A DNA stretch of 12,075 nt, taken from the NCBI GenBank assembly GCA_026770615.1, contig MU631439.1, positions 305,566 through 317,640 on the forward strand, given 5' to 3'. The position numbers and the translations under genes are program-made. This DNA comes from Pavlovales sp. CCMP2436. Taxonomy: Eukaryota > Haptophyta > Pavlovophyceae > Pavlovales. Below, one piece after another: positions 7,383 to 12,075 of the stretch. The notes beneath the pieces were generated by a model. It worked only from the letters and a program-made list of their open reading frames with translations, was not told the DNA's origin and ran no database searches. Every line of letters begins with the position of its first letter. Position 1 is the stretch's first letter.

Positions 7383-7428
7383 TGTCAAATTGTGTAGTCG
7401 CTATGTCATAGGGAGACACAATTTGACA
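7383..7428. promoter_or_regulatory. 13-bp perfect inverted repeat between divergent genes
   Basis: TGTCAAATTGTGT (7383-7395) and ACACAATTTGACA (7416-7428) are exact inverted copies separated by 20 bp. The element lies between the minus-strand start at 7360 and the plus-strand ATG at 7463. This could be a two-sided protein-binding site, or a hairpin in a 5' leader. Its position in a divergent intergenic gap favours a regulatory role, which remains inferred. Confidence 0.6.
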
Positions 7429-7462
7429 TTGCTCCCGCGTGCTATTCCACCCTCGTCCCACG

Positions 7463-7993
7463 ATGACATTTAAGCGCAATTTCTATACGACTAAAACCTT
7501 CCGAGGACGGAAGCGAGCCTCGGACAGGCGTCGCAAGCTCGAGGCCGAGACTAACTCCACCAGCAGGGTGCGTATCTTGGTAGAGTCTGATGCGTTTGTT
7601 CCCAGGTGTTTTGCAATGACACGTAACTCAACTCCTTCTGAAGGAGGCAGTCTATACTGCGAAGTTCGGGGGACGGTAATTAAATTCCGGTTTAAATGCA
7701 GGTTTGTGCGCATCGAAGGCACCAGTTTATTTGTCACCAGTCCGGATGACGATGCAGCCGAGATGCTCCGTGGCGTGGATCAATGGACGACCCGCGTTAT
7801 GGAGGAGCAGGGTACGGTACCGTTCGAGATGAAACTGTTTCCGATAATAGACAGTGATGGCAATTCCGAGTTTGAGGTCAACAATTTTGCCGACGCGCCG
7901 TTTGCCGTTTGGTCGCGGATCAAGGCGGATACGATGGGCGAACTGACGTTGAATCTGAGTGCCATGTGGCACAGTCGTAAACGATGTGGCTAA
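7463..7993 (+). CDS. Unknown protein, probably truncated by a stop
   Basis: A 176-residue frame from ATG 7463 to TAA 7993. A GTG at 7439 is open but unlikely as a start. The N-terminus is very basic (GRKRASDRRRK, residues 15-25) and could bind nucleic acid or act as a nuclear signal. The remainder alternates beta-type hydrophobic stretches (YCEVRGTVIKFRFKCRFVRI, FEMKLFPIIDSDG, GELTLNLS). No known family is recognised. A second copy of the 3' end at 8460-8567 reads LTLNLS...CGYGMITKPVNWGPV across the place where this copy has TAA, so the original protein continued. Beyond this stop the same frame still reads GVIVKPVYWDPV until TAG at 8030. Codon use is ordinary and GC-balanced. The gene is divergent from the helicase cluster, with an inverted repeat between them. 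Confidence 0.7.
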   Translation: MTFKRNFYTTKTFRGRKRASDRRRKLEAETNSTSRVRILVESDAFVPRCFAMTRNSTPSEGGSLYCEVRGTVIKFRFKCRFVRIEGTSLFVTSPDDDAAEMLRGVDQWTTRVMEEQGTVPFEMKLFPIIDSDGNSEFEVNNFADAPFAVWSRIKADTMGELTLNLSAMWHSRKRCG

Positions 7994-8113
7994 GGGGTAA
8001 TTGTCAAGCCGGTATACTGGGACCCCGTCTAGACAGTACGATCGAGCATTCGGTTGTTACGAGCGACATCGATCAAGCGGGGTCTACCGTGACGATCGAG
8101 GAGATAATGGTAT
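7994..8113 (+). pseudogene. Former 3' extension of the 7463 gene
   Basis: After the TAA the frame gives GVIVKPVYWDPV (7994-8029) and a TAG. Then, in a shifted frame, it reads TIEHSVVTSDIDQAGSTVTI and EEIMVSPVVQ before a TAA at about 8111. The matching stretch at 8598-8679 differs at seven codons within the 24 or so compared. Five of these changes are silent third-position changes in exactly this frame, the signature of selection on a protein. This indicates that the ancestral gene ran on through here. Confidence 0.55.
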
Positions 8114-8312
8114 CGCCGGTAGTACAATAACTCGGCCATCTCGCGTTCCGTGTTTCCGACGTCAGGTTGGGTCGTATGCGCTCTCGCTCTCCATAAAGAG
8201 CTGCCTCCTTCTGAGTCATTCTGAGTAGACATATCTGTAACCCAAACTTGAATCGAAGGCGATTGGCATTCGGCGACAAGCTGCATCTTTAATCGTCCTA
8301 TCGAGATGCGAT

Positions 8313-8433
8313 GTGTTCCCAAGACACGGCCTATGGCGATGCCTCGGGTCTAGCCTGAGCGGTCCTGGACGGGGCCTAGGCGCGGCGTCCAGGACGCGAC
8401 TTAAACGGCGTAGGCGCTCCTCAGGTTTTTTTC
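8313..8433. repeat. GC-rich multi-hairpin element, copy A
   Basis: Begins near TGTTCC and ends CTCAGGTTTTTTT (8420-8432). Contains the perfect inverted repeat GTCCTGGAC / GTCCAGGAC (8362-8370 and 8387-8395) with GGGGCCTAGGCGCGGC between, and CTCGGG...CCTGAG. Copies B and C keep the same layout with different stem sequences. Confidence 0.65.
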
Positions 8434-8459
8434 CTGGACGGCCTGTATAGTCAGGTGTA

Positions 8460-8680
8460 TTGACGTTGAATTTGAGTACCATATTACGCAATAATAGAAC
8501 ATGCGGCTACGGGATGATTACCAAGCCGGTAAACTGGGGCCCTGTCTTGACACCGTTGTCGTTATAGGTCGGGTTTGATCAGGAGGCGTGCGATCGAGCA
8601 TTCAGTCGTTACGAGCGATATCGATCAAGCAGGGTCTACCGTGACGATCGAGGAGACGATGGTAGCGCCGGTGGTATAAG
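8460..8680 (+). pseudogene. Duplicated 3' end of the 7463 gene
   Basis: TTGACGTTGAATTTGAG begins a 35-codon frame matching residues 161 onward of the 7463 protein: LTLNLSTI, CGYGMITKPVNWGPVLT, then TAG at 8565. From about 8598 a second frame reads IEHSVVTSDIDQAGSTVTIE and ETMVAPVV before TAA. The 5' part of the gene is absent from this copy. It immediately follows hairpin element A, so the repeat unit that was duplicated included the gene end plus downstream DNA. Confidence 0.6.
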
Positions 8681-8731
8681 GAAGTATAGGTGCCCCGGTT
8701 ATAATAGACAATGAGGATATCACCGCCTTTC

Positions 8732-9378
8732 GTATCTCCCGTACTACTAGCGATATAGCATCGAGATGATTTATCGTAATCCTCGTTAAAATGCGTGCTC
8801 AATATGCGTACGCGTGGGAACATTGACTCCGTGCTCGCGTCCGTGTTGATTTCAATGTGGCCGTCCGAGTAGACCAGGCCGTTACCCTCAAATCATTAAA
8901 GCGGTCCATGCGGCCAAAAATACGCGTACATGCTGTGAGCGTGTTGACCGTGCACACGCGCCTCGCTCCGAAGCGCCTAAAGACGCGCTGGATCATTAAC
9001 ACGGCCGTCTCGCGTTGCTTGTTTCCGACGCCAAGTTGAAGGCAGTAGGGCAAGTCGTATGCGCTCTCTCTCCACAGGCGATACTATATCAAGGTTGCCT
9101 CTTTCCGAGCAGACGTATCTGTAAAACAAACTTAAATCAAGGCGATTGGCATTCGGCGACACTATACATCTTTAAACCGTCCTATTGAGGACAGCGTGTT
9201 CCTAGGACGCGGCCTATAGCGACTCCTCAGGCCCGACCTGAGCGGTCCTACAGGACATAGGACATGGCCTAGGTGCAGTGTCTAGGACACGGCCTAGACG
9301 GCGTAGGTGCTCCTCAAGTTTTTTCCTAGGCGGACTAGGACTCGCCTGAGTGTCTAGGCCGTGTCTGCGATGCACATA
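8732..9378. repeat. Degenerate tandem repeat of about 650 bp, copy B
   Basis: Starts GTATCTCCC, then CTAGCGATATAGCATCGAGA and CGTTAAAATG, and contains GCCGTCTCGCGTTGC, GTATGCGCTCTCTCTCC, GATTGGCATTCGGCGACAC and hairpin element B. Short open frames exist on both strands (minus 8799-9053, plus 8857-9039), but differences from copy C do not favour silent positions in the frames checked, so coding is not supported. Part of this unit, without its first 260 bp or so, also precedes element A at about 8125-8310. Confidence 0.7.
9195..9327. repeat. GC-rich multi-hairpin element, copy B
   Basis: Runs from GTGTTCCTAGGACGCGGCC to CTCAAGTTTTTTCC. It has CTCAGG (9226-9231) paired with CCTGAG (9237-9242), GTCCT-AC-AGGAC (9245-9256), and TCTAGG...CCTAGA around 9280. 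Many CCTAG/CTAGG words occur. Confidence 0.65.
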
Positions 9379-10011
9379 GTATCTCCCAAAATACTAGCGA
9401 TATAGCATCGAGACGATTTATCGTAATCCTCGTTAAAATGAGTGCTCAATATGCGTACGGGTGGGAACAGCGACTCCGTGCTCACGTCCATGTCGATTTC
9501 AATGTGGCCGTCCAAGTAGACTCAAGCCGCTACCCTCAAATCAATAGCGGTCCATACGGCCAAAAGTACGCATATATGCTGCGAGCGTGTTGGCCGTGCA
9601 CACGAGCCTCGCTCCGAAGCGCCTAATGGCGCGCTGGACCACTAACACGGCCGTCTCGCGTTGCATGTTTCCGACGTCAAGTTGAAGGTAGGCAAGGACG
9701 GCTAAGACTAGGCTAGTAGGGCGAGTCGTATACGCGCTCTCTCTATAGCTTCTACTATATTGTGGTCGCCTTATTCTGGAAAGACGTATCGGTAGAACCA
9801 ACTTGAATCGAGGCTGTTGGTATTCGGCGACACGATTAACAGTTAAATTGTATTATCGGGGTGATAATATTATTGGTGTGTTCCTAGGGAGCGGCCTATA
9901 GCGAGTCCTCAGGCCCGACCTGAGCGGTCCTATAGAGTATAGGACGTGGCCTAGGTGCGGTGTCTAGGACGCGGCCTAGACGGCTTAGGCGCTCCTCAGG
10001 TTTTTTTCCTA
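9379..10011. repeat. Degenerate tandem repeat of about 650 bp, copy C
   Basis: Aligns to copy B from GTATCTCCC onward. Relative to B it carries an extra segment near 9690-9715 and an AT-rich insertion near 9833-9875. A 62-codon plus-strand frame (9438-9626) is open here, but the equivalent frame in copy B has an early TGA. Confidence 0.7.
9876..10010. repeat. GC-rich multi-hairpin element, copy C
   Basis: Contains CTCAGG-CCCGA-CCTGAG (9908-9924), the perfect hairpin GTCCTATA-GAG-TATAGGAC (9927-9945), TCTAGG...CCTAGA (about 9963-9980), and ends CTCAGGTTTTTTT (9995-10007). The central stem differs in sequence from copies A and B but pairs fully in each. Confidence 0.68.
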
Positions 10012-10012
10012 T

Positions 10013-10180
10013 AATTGGCCCAACCCTAACCCGGGTCCTAAGCACCTCGTGGACAAGCATCACACTGTAGGATACAGACTGCCGGAGATCATTAGGCTGT
10101 TTATTATGTGCTACAGGTGCGGCATGTGCGCAGGCGAGCTGCATTTTGAGACGAGCACGAGCCCGCGGCGGCGCGCGTGG
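10013..10180 (+). pseudogene. Short zinc-binding-like coding fragment
   Basis: The plus frame reads GPKHLVDKHHTVGYRLPEII, then RLFIMCYRCGMCAGELHFET. The cysteines are encoded at 10109, 10118 and 10127, a C-x2-C-G-x-C pattern. The sequence looks protein-like up to about 10165 and then turns into arginine-rich text typical of out-of-frame GC-rich DNA. No start codon belongs to it clearly (first internal candidate near 10049), and it begins right after hairpin element C next to an ACCCTAACCC word. It is probably a fragment; the family is not identified. Confidence 0.35.
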
Positions 10181-10239
10181 TCACGTTGGCTCGCATTGAA
10201 ACGATGTTGTCTTGCTAGACGCCCGGCTCGCGCCCGCCA

Positions 10240-10623
10240 CGGAAGGACACCTCGCCCTTGCTATCGTCGCGCGCATGAGCTCGATGAGGTCGGCTTCCAG
10301 TTGTTTTTGAGCGGCGCTTGTACTCGTGCCATTCGAGGTCCTCCGCGTCGTCGGGCATAGGCGCACACCGCATTGCACATTGTACATTCTCCGCGTCGTC
10401 GGGCATAAGCGGACCACCTAGATGGCCCGCGGCTTCGACGCTGTACGACTAATCCTGTGAGCGAGTCTGCAATTCTGTTCCTTGCTGCTTCATGACGTTT
10501 GACCCTTCTAAGCGCAGCCTCCTTGGCCTTCTGCTCAGCGGCCATCAAAACTGCATCGTCAATCTGTTTCTGCTCAATTGCCTTTGCTTTGTAGCTATGT
10601 ATTCTTGAGTTTTTAAGAAATTT
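10240..10623 (-). pseudogene. Coiled-coil-like gene remnant split over three frames
   Basis: The minus strand from 10623 reads a charged helical segment, SYKAKAIEQKQIDDAVLMAA followed by EQKAKEAALRRVKRHEAA, ending near VVQRRS (about 10437). Protein-like text then appears in a second frame, MPDDAEDLEWHEYKRR (about 10360-10310), and in a third, AAQKQLEADLIELMRATIAR (about 10310-10245). The Ala/Glu/Lys-rich heptad-like pattern suggests a coiled coil. A direct repeat, CTCCGCGTCGTCGGGCATA (10339-10357 and 10390-10408), duplicates MPDDAE. No family is recognised. It lies just downstream of another minus-strand remnant (10661-11205), and the two could once have been neighbours in one transcription unit. 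Confidence 0.45.
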
Positions 10624-10660
10624 TCAGTAGAGCATCCTGCTGGTGGAGCTGTCTCGCTTT

Positions 10661-11205
10661 TTACAAGTCATACTCGCTCATCACGAGATTGCGGACCAGG
10701 GTTAGATTGATATAGGTATTTGGGTACTTGCTTGGGTCGTCTTGAGCATTCGCCAGGAAATCAAAGCGGTACTGCGTTCGCGTGTCAAAAATAAATTGAT
10801 TTAAATCTTGTATGGCGAGAAATTCCACATGAATGCATGCGGATCACCTCAGACTTTTAAAACATGCCGATGTAATGCATCAAACTCCTCGCGCGAGCAG
10901 GGTACAAGCTCTGATCGAACGTTTTCGATTTCCTTCAGGTTGGCTGATTTGAACAGTGCGATCTGCGAAAGGAGTTTCCGGATGCTCGGTGGAATGGCAT
11001 TGTACGTCCTTCAACATTGTGAACACGATTGAGCAGCTTCATTCAAAAAATTGCGATGGTGCCGGAATTGACGTGAGCGTTAGCTCACATGGAAAGCTAG
11101 ACGATTTACATACATGAGTCTATCGTTACTTATCAGCAAGCTAAGTATCCGCTCCCGTTTGTGCGCCTGAGTGACACTTAGAAGATCGAAATTACGGTCA
11201 AACAT
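10661..11205 (-). pseudogene. Unknown gene remnant with several frame changes
   Basis: Starts at ATG 11205 with MFDRNFDLLSVTQAHKRERI and LSLLISNDRLMYVNR, and meets a TAA at 11082-11080. Protein-like text resumes as LLNRVHNVEG in another frame, then IPPSIRKLLSQIALFKSANL and KEIENVRSELVPCSREEFDA up to a TGA. It finally reads VEFLAIQDLNQFIFDTRTQY, RFDFLANAQDD and YINLTLVRNLVMSEYDL to a TAA at 10661. These segments are co-directional, ordered and non-overlapping, which fits one gene of about 180 codons cut by at least three indels and one or two stops. No single frame exceeds 70 codons, so a simple length filter misses it. The family is unknown; no catalytic motif is visible. Confidence 0.55.
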
Positions 11206-11419
11206 TTAGAATCGGCACAACGCGCGGCGCGCTCTCGCGACTGACCAATAAGTGAGATAGGTATGTGCTGGCTTGTCGGCGGGCGCGCCTTGGCGCGTGG
11301 GCTATCGCGTGGGCTATCCGCCAGTGCCCCAAATTCTGTTGCAAAAATACCAGCCGTTCACGCGTGCCCCACGATGTGTTAGCGCGTAGATAAATGCATA
11401 GCAAACAACACTTAGGAGG
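11206..11419. other. Short GC-rich spacer, no convincing gene
   Basis: A minus-strand frame (11404-11198, 68 codons) reads YLRANTSWGTRERLVFLQQN and then arginine/alanine-rich text. It overlaps the start of the adjacent remnant by a few bases. GCGTGGGCTATC is tandemly repeated at about 11295-11318. Evidence for a gene is too thin. Confidence 0.3.
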
Positions 11420-11656
11420 ATGTTTATTGATTGCGTCAGGGGTATTTATGACGCTACTTTTAATATTATAGCGAGTGTTGCCGTAGTTGGCTTTTTAGCT
11501 TTATTATTTCGCGCGGCTTTGGCCACTGAGTCCGGTTCCTTGAAGCCGGACACACCAGGTAATTCTTATTTGTTGTTGACAACAAATAGTAACCTCATAA
11601 TACCCAATAATGTTGGGTATTTTGAGGTTATTAGTTATTTGTTGTTGACAGCATAA
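11420..11656 (+). CDS. Small putative membrane protein
   Basis: A 78-codon frame from ATG 11420. Residues 15-33 form a hydrophobic stretch (FNIIASVAVVGFLALLF) long enough to span a membrane once, preceded by an acidic/basic N-terminus and followed by a charged segment. The last third of the frame runs through a strong hairpin and its flanking direct repeats (11566-11650), so the present C-terminus may be derived from an inserted element; the hairpin arms translate to similar leucine- and serine-rich text (SYLLLT occurs twice). AGGAGG stands directly before the ATG but has no spacing, so it is not taken as a bacterial ribosome-binding site. No family is recognised. Confidence 0.4.
   Translation: MFIDCVRGIYDATFNIIASVAVVGFLALLFRAALATESGSLKPDTPGNSYLLLTTNSNLIIPNNVGYFEVISYLLLTA
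11566..11650. mobile_element. Hairpin flanked by 16-bp direct repeats
   Basis: TTATTTGTTGTTGACA occurs at 11566-11581 and again at 11635-11650. Between them AACCTCATAATACCCAA (11591-11607) pairs with TTGGGTATTTTGAGGTT (11613-11629), 16 of 17 positions, with a 5-base loop. A smaller hairpin, ATTTGTTG/CAACAAAT (11568-11587), overlaps the left repeat. The layout could be a tiny palindromic insertion with target duplication, or a cruciform or terminator site; neither is proven. Confidence 0.5.
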
Positions 11657-11805
11657 GTGCATACTTAGTAACTAAACGATCGGAGGCGCGATGTATACAC
11701 TGCTGCAGTCTGCTTGCGCATAAATAAAGTTGTAACTAATTTAGGTGTTATAAATATAGAACCATTTCTTTGAATGTATTCGTTAATGTACTAATCAGAT
11801 ATTGT
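11657..11805. other. AT-rich stretch, nothing identified
   Basis: It contains no open frame of note on either strand. It includes an AATAAA word near 11721 that could serve as a polyadenylation signal for the plus-strand ORF ending at 11656, but its distance and context give weak support. Confidence 0.3.
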
Positions 11806-11983
11806 ATATATATATATCAGTGGGCAAGCCGATTTCGTCGACGTGGTTGAGGTCCGACGCGAGAACGACGATCTGTTTTTATTATTGTATAATTATGTAT
11901 ATATATCAGTGGGCAAGCAGATTTCGTCGAAGTGGTTGAGGTCCGACGCGAGAACGAAGATCTGTTTTTATTAGTATATAATT

Positions 11984-11990
<7 letters not shown>
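11806..11990. repeat. 89-bp tandem repeat, two copies
   Basis: TCAGTGGGCAAGC...TGTTTTTATTA occurs at 11817-11884 and 11906-11973, each bounded by TATATA sequence. The 68-bp core differs at only three sites, and each is C in the first copy and A in the second (11830/11919, 11842/11931, 11869/11958). Confidence 0.85.

Positions 11991-12075
<85 letters not shown>
11984..12075. repeat. TA dinucleotide tract reaching the window end
   Basis: About 45 uninterrupted TA units to the last base. Such a tract commonly stops an assembly, so the window end may be a contig end. It is also near the boundary of the 89-bp repeat, whose units are themselves bordered by short TA runs. Confidence 0.95.

Noticed and set aside
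9438..9626. 62-codon plus-strand ORF in repeat copy C
   Set aside because: The equivalent frame in copy B stops after 11 codons, and base differences do not favour silent positions.
8799..9801. Minus-strand ORFs in the repeats reading GNKQRETAVL / GNMQRETAVL
   Set aside because: The frames share some residues because the DNA is repeated, but many differences change the amino acid and stops interrupt neighbouring parts, so no protein is supported.
11410..11422. AGGAGG next to ATG as a bacterial ribosome-binding site
   Set aside because: There is no spacing between motif and start, and the rest of the window is eukaryote- or virus-like.
1..12075. Changed genetic code with TAA as a sense codon
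   Set aside because: Only two TAA cases fit tyrosine. Other remnants are cut by TAG, TGA and frame changes, and several frames end plausibly at TAA. Kept only as a testable side note.
1..12075. Poor sequencing as the cause of all broken frames
   Set aside because: The helicase keeps 513 codons with one substitution-type stop, and the nuclease keeps 215 clean codons. Error at the rate needed for 10240-11205 would have broken these too. Local errors remain possible.

Overview
Eukaryote-associated DNA, probably the decayed remains of a large nucleocytoplasmic DNA virus, or a degenerate end region of such a virus genome. The best-supported genes are viral in type: a D5-like superfamily 3 helicase, a truncated paralogue of it, an EsV-1-7 zinc-motif protein with an endonuclease-like domain, and an ankyrin-repeat fragment of the kind common in pandoraviruses and Acanthamoeba. 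No bacterial operon, rRNA or tRNA is visible. Telomere-like CCCTAA minisatellites, long C-runs and a TA tract reaching the right edge suggest a subtelomeric or contig-end setting. The host cannot be named from sequence alone; an amoeba or alga is the best guess.

Layout. Positions 1-1030 are repeat-rich, with one 58-codon ORF. Positions 1030-3010 hold two copies, about 1.14 kb apart, of a block built from a C-run, paired ATACAAACAAT motifs and telomere-like repeats; each copy runs into the 3' end of a minus-strand gene remnant. Positions 3010-3650 are AT-rich and carry more of the same motif. A broken ankyrin gene lies at 3712-3948. Positions 4256-7360, all on the minus strand, are the viral core: from right to left, a helicase paralogue that has lost its ATPase domain, the EsV-1-7/endonuclease gene, and the main helicase, which is whole except for one in-frame TAA. 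A 13-bp inverted repeat separates this block from a divergent plus-strand gene of unknown function (7463-7993). The 3' end of that gene is repeated at 8460-8680. Positions 8313-10010 contain three copies of a GC-rich multi-hairpin element inside a degenerate repeat of about 650 bp. Positions 10013-11205 carry gene remnants split across frames. A small membrane-protein ORF (11420-11656), a strong hairpin, an 89-bp tandem repeat and the TA tract complete the window.

The recurring theme is decay. Most coding stretches are recognisable but cut by stops or frame changes, while the 513-codon helicase frame carries only one stop and the endonuclease domain none. Wholesale sequencing error is therefore an unlikely explanation, and differential loss after integration or duplication is likelier. 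How the genes work together can only be inferred: helicase and nuclease would serve viral DNA replication or processing, and the ankyrin protein host interaction.
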